From contig JAJXEL010000005.1 in the NCBI GenBank assembly GCA_021639925.1, positions 3,899-27,787 of the forward strand: 23,889 nucleotides of DNA, given 5' to 3'. This stretch comes from Alphaproteobacteria bacterium. Its GTDB lineage: Bacteria; Pseudomonadota; Alphaproteobacteria; CAAGCB01; CAG-977. Numbering within the stretch: position 1 is the stretch's first letter; each line of letters begins with the position of its first letter. The notes beneath the pieces were generated by a model that ran no database searches, was not told the DNA's origin, and saw only the letters and a list, made by a program, of their open reading frames with translations. Below, piece by piece: positions 15,199 through 22,873 of this stretch. The position numbers were made by a program, and so were the translations under genes.

Positions 15199-15317
15199 AA
15201 AAAGAAAGAATTATTTTCTGTTTTTCCCGAAAAAAATACATAAAAAACAACCGGATTTCACAGCAGTTAATGAAACGGCTTTTAAAAAAAATCAAACGAT
15301 GATTGACTTTTTAACGT

Positions 15318-15344
15318 AAAAACCCGTCATTAAAAAATGACGGG
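15318..15344 (-). terminator. Intrinsic terminator after the Clp-like ATPase gene
   Basis: CCCGTCATT and AATGACGGG pair around a four-base A/T loop, followed by five T residues on the minus strand. It ends the dapL-dapF operon just past its last stop codon and insulates the atp operon. A T-run on the other side would also allow plus-strand use. Confidence 0.92.
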
Positions 15345-15352
15345 CTATTTTT

Positions 15353-17527
15353 TTAAGACCGCTGTTCCGGCGGCACAACCGGAGGCGGTATGATATCAGG
15401 CGCAGTTTCCGCCCCGGCCGCGGCAGGAATCGCCGGCGGCGTTTCGGGAACAGGCACATCGGGAACCGGGACCGGCGTTTCGGGCACGGGCGGCGTTTCG
15501 GAAATATCCTTTGCCATTGCCGCAGCCGGCATTTTCGGCACGCCCAATCCTTTGCCCAGCGTTGATTTAAACCCTTTGATCACGGGCACTTTAATCATTT
15601 TATGAACCGGCGCAGTTTCCGCCGGCGCACCGCCGCCTTGCTGCTTGGCCGCTTCCAAAGCCGCGCGCTTCCATGCCGGCAGATCGGCATATTCGTCGCC
15701 GGTTTCATTTAATTTAAATGTCGGCGGCGGCGGCGGACGATCATCAACGCCGTCGTCCATTTTGGCTTCTACCGTAACGGCTTCTTCTAACTGTTTATTT
15801 TGTTCTTCGAGCTTTAAGACGACGATTTCAACGCCCTTCTTATCTTTCGGCCGGATAATTTTGATTAAATCCTCGCCGCTGACCTTGTCATACATCATTA
15901 AGACCGACAGCGGGTTTTCAATATGGTGCTGAATCAAGCGTTTAATTTCACGCACGCCGTTCTTGGCGATAAAGACTTCGTCGGCAAACCATTTGCGCGC
16001 TTCCAGACTTAATTCCGCCCGCAAGCCGACCGCTTTGGCGCGCTTGACAAATTTATTCAAATGAATATCCACGATCGCCAGCAGATTTTCTTCCGCCAAT
16101 CCGTGGAAAGGAATAATGTCGTCGATACGGGCCAAAAATTCGGGACGCAGATTCTTGCGTAAAAATTCCATACGCTGATAACGCGGCAAATTTGCCCCCA
16201 GGTTTGACGTCATAATCACAATCGTGTTTCTGAAATCGACCGTTACGCCTTTTCCGTCGGTCAAGCGCCCTTCGTCCAGCAGCTGCAACATCAGGTTTAA
16301 GATTTCGCTGTGCGCTTTTTCCAATTCGTCGAACAGCACGACCTGATACGGACGCAGACGGACGGCTTCAGTCAGCACGCCGCCCTGTTCAAACCCCGGC
16401 GTTCCGGGCGGAGGCCCCAATAAACGCGCGACCGATGATTTTTCCATGTATTCCGACATATCCAAACGCAGCAAAGCCGTTTCGTCGTCAAACATAAATT
16501 CGGACAAAGCCTTGGCCAGTTCCGTTTTACCGACCCCGGTCGTCCCGATGAACAAAAACGTTCCCAGCGGACGGTTCGGATCCTGCAGCCCGGATTTCAT
16601 ACGCCGGACGGCCCCGGAAATAACGGAAATCGCTTCGGGCTGGCCGATCACGCGCCGGCCGATGAAATTTTCCAGATCAATCAGTTTTTGTTTGTCTTCC
16701 GATCCGACCTTGTCCATCGGAATCCCCGTCCAGAAAGACACGATATTCGCAATATGCTGTTCGGTTAAAACATTGTCTTTCGTCGTTCCTTCGTCCAGAT
16801 CCATCATCAGCCCGGTCGCGGCTTCGTCCAACAGGTCCAGCGCTTTTTCCGGAAACAGACGCGATTTGACGTAACGCGCCGACATGGAAACCGCTTTTTG
16901 TAAAATTTCATCGGGGATTTTCACGCCGTACTTTTCTTCCAGACGCGGCGCGATCCCGCGCAGAATGTCCGTCGCTTCGGCCGGCGTCGGCTCCTCGATA
17001 TACATCGTCTGCAGACAGCTCATCAGATCGGGATCGGTTTCCACATACATTTTATAGGCGTTCAATTCCGCTTCGACAATACACTGAATACCGCCGTCCA
17101 ATACTTTCGGTTTTAAAAAACGGGGAATTTCATGGTTGCCGTTCGGCGTCATCGCCAAAAATCCCAAATCGTTGACAAACAGGATTTTTTGTCCTTTTGC
17201 CGCCTGCAGTTCCTGGAAAGCCTCTTTTAAATGATCTTCGTATTCCGCCTGCGTTTTGGAATCGATCATCATGGTGGCGATATCAACGCCGACGACCGTG
17301 CGTCCTTTTAATTTCGGCGGACAATCCCCGGCGGCCAAAGCCGCCGCGACGCCGATTACAATCGACGTTTTGCCCAGCCCCGTCTGCCCCAGCAGCATCG
17401 GATTGCTTTTCATATCGCGCAGCAAAATGTGCATCACGCGCCGGATTTCTTTTTTACGGCCGACGATCTGCTTTAATTCGCCGTTTTTCAGCTTTTCGGC
17501 ATAATCAATAATGTATTTGCTGGCCAT
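15353..17527 (-). CDS. Two-ring Clp/Hsp100-like AAA+ ATPase with a degenerate first ring
   Basis: This 724-residue protein aligns with the D1 and D2 rings of ClpB/ClpA but lacks the N-domain, the ClpB middle coiled coil and any ClpP-binding IGL/IGF loop. D1 (about 20-245) keeps Walker A (GQTGLGKT, 47-54). Its Walker B reads FVND (117-120) instead of FIDE, the arginine-finger pair is replaced (Ser170-Cys171) and the GATT sensor region reads VEAE. D2 (about 285-560) looks active: GTTGVGKT 328-335, LFDE 398-401, Arg467 and sensor-2 Arg526. Pore-loop tyrosines are missing in both rings (KYRG to KTQA, GYVG to GTPG). A Pro/Ala-rich tail fills 590-724, with a helix LPAWKRAALEAA at 616-627. AGGAGG overlaps the dapF stop. 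The substrate is unknown. Confidence 0.85.
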   Translation of the reverse strand: MASKYIIDYAEKLKNGELKQIVGRKKEIRRVMHILLRDMKSNPMLLGQTGLGKTSIVIGVAAALAAGDCPPKLKGRTVVGVDIATMMIDSKTQAEYEDHLKEAFQELQAAKGQKILFVNDLGFLAMTPNGNHEIPRFLKPKVLDGGIQCIVEAELNAYKMYVETDPDLMSCLQTMYIEEPTPAEATDILRGIAPRLEEKYGVKIPDEILQKAVSMSARYVKSRLFPEKALDLLDEAATGLMMDLDEGTTKDNVLTEQHIANIVSFWTGIPMDKVGSEDKQKLIDLENFIGRRVIGQPEAISVISGAVRRMKSGLQDPNRPLGTFLFIGTTGVGKTELAKALSEFMFDDETALLRLDMSEYMEKSSVARLLGPPPGTPGFEQGGVLTEAVRLRPYQVVLFDELEKAHSEILNLMLQLLDEGRLTDGKGVTVDFRNTIVIMTSNLGANLPRYQRMEFLRKNLRPEFLARIDDIIPFHGLAEENLLAIVDIHLNKFVKRAKAVGLRAELSLEARKWFADEVFIAKNGVREIKRLIQHHIENPLSVLMMYDKVSGEDLIKIIRPKDKKGVEIVVLKLEEQNKQLEEAVTVEAKMDDGVDDRPPPPPTFKLNETGDEYADLPAWKRAALEAAKQQGGGAPAETAPVHKMIKVPVIKGFKSTLGKGLGVPKMPAAAMAKDISETPPVPETPVPVPDVPVPETPPAIPAAAGAETAPDIIPPPVVPPEQRS

Positions 17528-17536
17528 GAAGCCCTC

Positions 17537-18355
17537 CTATCCGTTATAAACGCCCGTAAAAGCGCAGTGCGTTTTGCCCGTCATCAGAATATCTTTGCGG
17601 TCTTTCCATTCAATGACCAAAGACCCGCCGTCCATTTTAATTTCCGCTTTATCAGCCGACAATCCCCTGCGAACGGCCGCGACCAAAGTCGCGCAAGCTC
17701 CCGTGCCGCAGGCTTCAGTAATCCCCGCGCCGCGTTCCCAGACGCGCATGCGGATCAGATCCGGCGATAAAACCTGCGCGAATTCAACGTTCGTCCGTTC
17801 GGGAAACAGCGGGTGGTTTTCAATCCGCGGCCCAAAGCCGGCAACATCGAAACGTTCTACGTCGTCAACAAAAAACACGGCATGCGGATTGCCCATGGAA
17901 ACGCAACAGGCTTCGGGCAGTTCGTCTAAGACTTTGACCGCCGACGTATCGGCTTTGCCGGCCAAAGGAATTTCGTTCCATAACAGACGCGGTGGCCCCA
18001 TATTAACGGTCACAAGCCCGTCCGGCGTTTCGCGCGACGCAGTCAGAATATGTCCGTCAGGCGCTTCCATTTGCACAAAGTTCGACCGGATCTGATCCAT
18101 CAACAGCTTTGCCGTACAGCGCGATCCGTTGCCGCATGCGCCCGCCGTTGATCCGTCCGCGTTAAAAAACAAAATTTTGACGGCGACTTTATCGGATTTT
18201 TCCAACATGATCAGCTGGTCAAACCCGACCCCCGTTTTCCGGTTTCCCAAAGCGACGATCTGCCGCGTCGTCAGACGGACATTTCCGGCGCGATTGTCAA
18301 TGATAACGAAATCGTTTCCCAGCCCGTCCATTTTTGTAAAAAGGATTGAAGTCAT
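17537..18355 (-). CDS. dapF: Diaminopimelate epimerase DapF
   Basis: DapF converts LL-diaminopimelate to the meso form, used in peptidoglycan and as the lysine precursor. The 272-residue protein is of normal length. The two catalytic cysteines are Cys74 in GACGNGSRC and Cys216 in TEACGTGAC, the latter within the family signature RVWERGAGITEACGTGA. The N-terminal FTKMDGLGNDFV is typical. Its ATG overlaps the dapL stop as ATGA, so the enzyme that makes LL-diaminopimelate and the one that uses it are translationally coupled. Confidence 0.97.
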   Translation of the reverse strand: MTSILFTKMDGLGNDFVIIDNRAGNVRLTTRQIVALGNRKTGVGFDQLIMLEKSDKVAVKILFFNADGSTAGACGNGSRCTAKLLMDQIRSNFVQMEAPDGHILTASRETPDGLVTVNMGPPRLLWNEIPLAGKADTSAVKVLDELPEACCVSMGNPHAVFFVDDVERFDVAGFGPRIENHPLFPERTNVEFAQVLSPDLIRMRVWERGAGITEACGTGACATLVAAVRRGLSADKAEIKMDGGSLVIEWKDRKDILMTGKTHCAFTGVYNG

Positions 18356-19551
18356 AAAGATAAATTCCCTATTCTTTCCAAAGCCTTTAACGTATTTTCC
18401 CGCGAACCGAAGGAGGTCAGGCGCACGAACCCTTCGCCGTACGCACCGAATCCGGATCCCGGCGTGCAGACTAACTGCGCTTCGTTCAGCAGTTTTTCAA
18501 ATAAATCGACCGAAGTCATGCCGGCCGGCGTTTCCAGCCAGATATAAGGCGCGTCAACGCCGCCGTAAACCTTAAATCCTTTTGCCGCCAGCGTTTCGCG
18601 GATCAGCCGCGCGTTTTCCATGTAATACCCGACCATTTCCCGGATCTGTTTTTTGCCTTCCGGGGAAAAGACCGCTTCGGCGGCGCGCTGCACGACATAA
18701 GCGACGCCGTTGAATTTCGTCGAATGGCGCCGGCTCCACATCGCGTTGACGGACACTTCGTCCCCTTTCGGTCCCAGAGCTTTCAGAGCCTTCGGCACCA
18801 CCATATAAGCGCAGCGCACGCCCGTAAAGCCCGCCGTTTTGGAAAAAGAACGCAGCTCGATCGCGACGTCTTTGGCCCCTTCCACCTCGTAAATACTATG
18901 AGGAATGCCCGGCGTAGAAATGTATTCTTTATAAGCGGAATCAAAAATAATCACCGCCCCGTTTTCTTTGGCATATTTCACCCAGACGGCCAGATCATCT
19001 TTGGTCAAAACGGCGCCCGTCGGATTATTCGGCGAACACAGGTAAATCAGATCGGCCTTTTCTTTGGGCAGAGCGGGCGAAAAACCCGTTTCCCGCACGC
19101 AGGGCAGATATTCGATCGCTCGGCCGGCCATGATGTTCGTATCGCGGTAAACCGGATAGACGGGATCGGGAACCGCCACGCGCGCCGTTTCGCTGAATAC
19201 TTCCTGAATATTGCCGACGTCGCATTTCGCCCCGTCGGAAACGAAGACTTCGTCAATATCAACGTCAACGCCCCGCGCCCGGTAATCATTGTCAACGATC
19301 GCCCGGCGCAAAAACTCATATCCCTGTTCCGGGCCGTACCCGCGCATTGTCGCGGCGTTTCCCATTTCATCGGCAGCCTTGCGCATCGCGGCAATACAGG
19401 CGGCGGGAACAGGCTGCGTTACGTCGCCGATGCCCAGACTGATAATATCGGCGTCGGGCGTTTTTTCCTTAAAAGCCTTTATTTTTCGGGCGATATCCTG
19501 AAACAGATAATTGGCAGACAAATCAAAATAATGCGGATTAGCTTTAATCAT
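18352..19551 (-). CDS. dapL: LL-diaminopimelate aminotransferase DapL
   Basis: DapL makes LL-diaminopimelate from tetrahydrodipicolinate and glutamate in one step, bypassing the succinylase enzymes DapD, DapC and DapE. The 399-residue protein is a PLP fold-type I aminotransferase. The N-terminal ISLGIGDVTQPVP (37-49) is characteristic of DapL. Asp204 (IFDSAYKEY) should bind the PLP ring nitrogen, Lys238 (RSFSKTAGFTG) should hold PLP, and an SPNNPTG loop lies at 173-179. The ATG at 19551 has AGGA eight bases upstream. A longer reading frame to 19596 would overlap the preceding gene and lacks a site. Neighbouring dapF supports DapL over another class I/II aminotransferase. Confidence 0.93.
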   Translation of the reverse strand: MIKANPHYFDLSANYLFQDIARKIKAFKEKTPDADIISLGIGDVTQPVPAACIAAMRKAADEMGNAATMRGYGPEQGYEFLRRAIVDNDYRARGVDVDIDEVFVSDGAKCDVGNIQEVFSETARVAVPDPVYPVYRDTNIMAGRAIEYLPCVRETGFSPALPKEKADLIYLCSPNNPTGAVLTKDDLAVWVKYAKENGAVIIFDSAYKEYISTPGIPHSIYEVEGAKDVAIELRSFSKTAGFTGVRCAYMVVPKALKALGPKGDEVSVNAMWSRRHSTKFNGVAYVVQRAAEAVFSPEGKKQIREMVGYYMENARLIRETLAAKGFKVYGGVDAPYIWLETPAGMTSVDLFEKLLNEAQLVCTPGSGFGAYGEGFVRLTSFGSRENTLKALERIGNLSL

Positions 19552-19561
19552 CGTTTTATTC

Positions 19562-19846
19562 CTAAGCGTTAAATATTTTTTTGACCGGAGCGTCATACAC
19601 CTGGGACGGCGCGCCGTCTTCGTCGATTTCGCAGACCAGAATCTGCCCCACGCTTTCCAAAGTTTCCCAAATATCGCCGGGAACGTCGGTTAAACGCAAA
19701 GACGGCATTTTTTTCGAACGGACCAAAACGGCCTGGCTGTCCCCCAGCGTCAGACAGGGGTTTTCGGGTTCTTCGTCAAAACCGTCCAGGACCAGCATCA
19801 GTTCGCCGTCGTCGTTAAACAAAAAATCGTATTCGTTAATGTCCAT
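19562..19846 (-). CDS. Small acidic protein of unknown function leading the dap operon
   Basis: This 94-residue protein is not recognised. It is strongly acidic and soluble, has no signal or membrane segment, and looks beta-rich. It starts DINEYDFLFNDDGELMLVLDGFD. The middle has short hydrophobic strands and a DVPGDIWETLESVGQILVCEID stretch. GGAAGAG lies seven bases before the ATG at 19846. A TTG six bases upstream is a poorer choice. It is the first gene behind the putative promoter, ten bases before dapL, so it is probably expressed with the lysine/cell-wall genes and the Clp-like ATPase. Confidence 0.78.
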   Translation of the reverse strand: MDINEYDFLFNDDGELMLVLDGFDEEPENPCLTLGDSQAVLVRSKKMPSLRLTDVPGDIWETLESVGQILVCEIDEDGAPSQVYDAPVKKIFNA

Positions 19847-19906
19847 TTTCAATCTCTTCCGTTTCCGGGCAAACTGCCGCGGTTATTTTAGATGAATTTT
19901 TGCCTT

Positions 19907-19936
19907 ATTAAAAGCGTTCTTTTGACGCTGCGTCAA
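19907..19936 (-). promoter_or_regulatory. Putative promoter of the dap operon with a palindrome over its -35 box
   Basis: On the minus strand, TTGACG (19931-19936) and TTTAAT (19907-19912) are separated by 18 bases. The -35 lies inside a perfect palindrome TTGACGC-T-GCGTCAA (19922-19936), which could be an operator. It sits right after the gltX terminator, where a new promoter is expected. Confidence 0.42.
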
Positions 19937-19938
19937 TG

Positions 19939-19968
19939 AAAAAAGCCCCGCCGGAACGGAGCTTTTTT
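19939..19968 (-). terminator. Intrinsic terminator of gltX
   Basis: On the minus strand GCTCCG and CGGGGC pair (one G-U) around TTCCGG, flanked by an A-run and a six-base T-run. It begins about ten bases after the gltX stop. The mirror-image A/T flanks could make it work in both directions. Confidence 0.9.
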
Positions 19969-19978
19969 AAACCGGCCG

Positions 19979-21436
19979 TCAAACGGCGGCAGCCTTTAAT
20001 TTTTCAATGCCTTTTTCAATCCGTTTCAGACTTTCGTCTTTACCGAACAGATATACGGCTTCGACCGCGCCGACCGGCGTGCATTGCTTGCCCGTCAGAG
20101 CCGTGCGCACAGGCCATAAAAACTGCCCGTTTTTCATGCCAAGCTTTTCGGGAACGGCCAAAAGCGTGTTGTGTACGGCTTCCACAGACGACCAGTCCGT
20201 CATTTCCGATATGACTTTTTTCGCTTCTTCCAAAGCTTTCAACGCGATTTCCGGCGTCGTTTTCATTTTTTTGTGTACGTACATTTCGATATCGTATTCC
20301 GGCAGAACGTCAATAAAATCGACAGCTTCCGGAATTTCGTTTAAAACGTTGACGCGCGGCTGGACGCATTTGGACAACACGGCCAGATCAATATCGCGTT
20401 TAACGGCGTCTTTATAGTACGGCAAAGCCAGCTCATGGAATTTTTCGGGAGCCAAAGCACGCACATAAACTCCGTTCATCCATTTCAGTTTTTCAATATC
20501 GAAAATCGCGGGCGATTTGTTGATGCCTTCAATATTGAAAATCTTTTCCAGTTCGGCCATTGAAAAGATTTCTTCGTCGTTTTTGGCGCTCCAGCCCAGC
20601 AGGATAATGTAATTCACGATCGCTTCGGGCAGATAACCTTTGGCGACCAGATCCTGAAACGAGGCGTCGCCGTTGCGTTTGGACAGTTTGTTGTGTTCGT
20701 CCTTCATAATCGGCGGCAAATGCACATACGTCGGAATATCCCACCCGAACGCCTGATACATCAGGTTATATTTCGGCGTGGAAGACAAATATTCGTTGCC
20801 GCGCAAAACGTGCGTGATTTTCATTAAATGATCGTCAACGACATTGGCAAAGTTATAGGTCGGCAGTCCGTCCGACTTTAATAAAATGCCTTCGTCCAGC
20901 GTTTTGGCTTCAACCGTGACATGGCCGTAAACACAATCGTCAAAGGAAACAGTTCCCTTCGGGTCAATCGTCTGGCGCACGGTATATTTTTCCCCCGCAG
21001 CAATGCGTTTGCGGGCTTCTTCAACGCTTAAACGTTTGCACGGATCGCGAAACTTAAAAGGAATTCCGGCTTCTTCGCAGGCTTTGCGCTGGCTTTCCAG
21101 CTCTTCTTCGGAACAAAAACAGTAATGCGCCCCGCCCAGATCAACCAGCTTGTCGGCATATTCTTTATAAATCGGCTTGCGTTCCGACTGGACATAAGGC
21201 CCGTAATCCCCGCCGACGTCCGGCCCTTCGTCGTGGCGCAGACCGACCATCTGCATGGTTTTGTAAATAATATCAACGGCGCCGTCCACATAACGTTCCT
21301 GATCGGTGTCTTCGATACGCAGAATAAACTTTCCGCCGGCGCTTTTGGCGACCAGATATTCGTACAAAGCGGTACGCAAATTGCCGATGTGCATATATCC
21401 CGTCGGCGAAGGAGCAAATCTGCTTCTGACTTCCAT
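19979..21436 (-). CDS. gltX: Glutamyl-tRNA synthetase GltX
   Basis: This enzyme charges tRNA-Glu with glutamate. The 485-residue class I synthetase has the HIGH-type motif PSPTGYMHIGN (9-19) and the KMSKS-type motif KLSKR (250-254). A CxCx24C zinc-type pattern is present (Cys106, Cys108, Cys133), with Arg where E. coli has the fourth ligand His. Stretches such as DVGGDYGPYVQSERKPIY and HYCFCSEEELE look more like Clostridia-type GltX than the usual alphaproteobacterial ones, which hints at transfer. The ATG at 21436 has AGGA at good spacing and begins directly with the conserved VRSRFAPSPTG. The longer frame upstream would read through the promoter. It could be one of two gltX copies in the genome, as some alphaproteobacteria have. 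Confidence 0.96.
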   Translation of the reverse strand: MEVRSRFAPSPTGYMHIGNLRTALYEYLVAKSAGGKFILRIEDTDQERYVDGAVDIIYKTMQMVGLRHDEGPDVGGDYGPYVQSERKPIYKEYADKLVDLGGAHYCFCSEEELESQRKACEEAGIPFKFRDPCKRLSVEEARKRIAAGEKYTVRQTIDPKGTVSFDDCVYGHVTVEAKTLDEGILLKSDGLPTYNFANVVDDHLMKITHVLRGNEYLSSTPKYNLMYQAFGWDIPTYVHLPPIMKDEHNKLSKRNGDASFQDLVAKGYLPEAIVNYIILLGWSAKNDEEIFSMAELEKIFNIEGINKSPAIFDIEKLKWMNGVYVRALAPEKFHELALPYYKDAVKRDIDLAVLSKCVQPRVNVLNEIPEAVDFIDVLPEYDIEMYVHKKMKTTPEIALKALEEAKKVISEMTDWSSVEAVHNTLLAVPEKLGMKNGQFLWPVRTALTGKQCTPVGAVEAVYLFGKDESLKRIEKGIEKLKAAAV

Positions 21437-21474
21437 AAGACAAATCCTTTTCTTTAAAAAAATATTTTTTAAAA

Positions 21475-21513
21475 TCTGTATCCGAATATGGTTAAAAGTC
21501 AAGCGCTTTGACT
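21475..21513 (-). promoter_or_regulatory. Possible gltX promoter overlapping an inverted repeat
   Basis: On the minus strand, TTGACT (21497-21502) and TACAGA (21475-21480) are separated by 16 bases. The -10 match is poor. AGTCAA and TTGACT at 21497-21513 form a six-bp inverted repeat over the -35, followed by a short T-run. The repeat could equally be a weak terminator for the upstream MATE gene. Confidence 0.33.
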
Positions 21514-21532
21514 ACGTCCGGCGAAGGAATTC

Positions 21533-22867
21533 TCAACAACGCCTTTTTTTTAAACGGGCAAAATAAACGCCGGCGCCGATCATATCCGCCAAAAACCAGC
21601 CGATCGGCACGGAAACCCAGATGCCGATAACGCCGACGCCGCTCAGCGAAGACAGCCAATAGGCCAACGCGACGCGCGTTCCCAATGAAACGACCGTCAG
21701 AATGACGGACATGCCCGGCTGATTAATGGCCCGGTAATACCCGTACAACAAAAACAAAATACCGATCCCGACATAACAAGCCCCCTCGATCCGCAGATAC
21801 TGCACGCCGACAGCCACAATATCGGTTTCGGACGGATCAATAAAAAGGCACATCAGCTCTTCGGCAAATCCGAAAACAACGCCGCTGATCATCAGGCAGA
21901 AAACAATGCTGGCGGTCAAAGCGCTTTTTATGCCTTTTCTGATACGTTGTACCTGTCCCGCGCCGTAATTCTGCGCCACAAAGGTCGAAAAAGCATTGCC
22001 GAAATCCTGAACGGGCATATAGGCAAAAGAATCGATTTTCACAGCCGCGGCAAACGCTGCCATGACGACGGCGCCAAAGCTGTTAATCAGTCCCTGCACC
22101 ATTAAAATGCCAAAATTCATAATGGATTGCTGCACGCTGGTTAAAACGGACAAATTCAATATTTGCGACAAGCTATGTTTATTCCAGCACATATCTGCTT
22201 TGGCGGGCAGCAGCTGCGGGAATTTTTTATAAATATAAATCAGAATGCCGATCCCCGAAACAAACTGCGATACAACGGTAGCCATTGCCGCGCCGGCGAC
22301 CCCCATATGCAAAGACAAGACGCAAACCAAATCCAAAATAATATTCAAAACGGCGGACACGGCCAAAAAGACCAAAGGCACAAACGAATTTCCGATGGCG
22401 CGCAAGATATTGGCAAAATAATTATATAAAAAAGTCGCCGGTATTCCCGCATAAATAATCAACAAATAGGTACGCATCAACGGCTGGACGTCATTTGGCA
22501 CCCGCAGCACGCGCAAAGTAAAATCCATACACGCATAAACCAGAACGTTTAAAACGGCGGTAATCCCGCAAATCAGCACAAAAGACATAAAAACACACTG
22601 ACGCATGCGGTCATATTCTTTTCTGCCATACTGCATGGAAACGGCGGCGCCGCTGCCCATGCACAACCCCAAAATGACAGAGCTTAAAAAAACCATTAAC
22701 GTATAGGCAGACCCGACCGCCGCCAAAGCCCGCGCGCCCAAAAACCGCCCGACCACCCATGTGTCGGCAACATTGTACGTCTGTTGCAGCAAATTGCCGA
22801 ACATCAGCGGCAAAGCAAACAGAATCATATTAGCGCTGATGGAACCTTTGGTTAAATCCCGCTGCAT
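21533..22867 (-). CDS. MATE-family multidrug/metabolite efflux transporter
   Basis: MATE transporters export cationic drugs or metabolites in exchange for H or Na. The 444-residue membrane protein has about twelve helices in two repeats. The N-terminal LTKGSISANMILFALPLMFGNLLQQ and the NVADTWVVGRFLG segment are family hallmarks. The halfway stretch IPATFLYNYFANILRAIGNS is also typical, as is the second-half AVKIDSFAYMPVQDFGNAFSTFVAQNYGAG in outline. The DinF/NorM-like branch cannot be resolved by eye, and the best resemblance is to proteins of gut Firmicutes and Bacteroides. The start lies six bases after the helicase stop, with GGGGA about ten bases upstream. The substrate is unknown. Confidence 0.92.
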   Translation of the reverse strand: MQRDLTKGSISANMILFALPLMFGNLLQQTYNVADTWVVGRFLGARALAAVGSAYTLMVFLSSVILGLCMGSGAAVSMQYGRKEYDRMRQCVFMSFVLICGITAVLNVLVYACMDFTLRVLRVPNDVQPLMRTYLLIIYAGIPATFLYNYFANILRAIGNSFVPLVFLAVSAVLNIILDLVCVLSLHMGVAGAAMATVVSQFVSGIGILIYIYKKFPQLLPAKADMCWNKHSLSQILNLSVLTSVQQSIMNFGILMVQGLINSFGAVVMAAFAAAVKIDSFAYMPVQDFGNAFSTFVAQNYGAGQVQRIRKGIKSALTASIVFCLMISGVVFGFAEELMCLFIDPSETDIVAVGVQYLRIEGACYVGIGILFLLYGYYRAINQPGMSVILTVVSLGTRVALAYWLSSLSGVGVIGIWVSVPIGWFLADMIGAGVYFARLKKRRC

Positions 22868-22873
22868 GACAGC

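Noticed and set aside
18724..19572. A 282-codon open frame on the plus strand opposite dapL.
   Set aside because: It is an exact antisense of a well-conserved enzyme, is rich in Arg/His/Phe as codon shadows are, and has no ribosome site or family resemblance.
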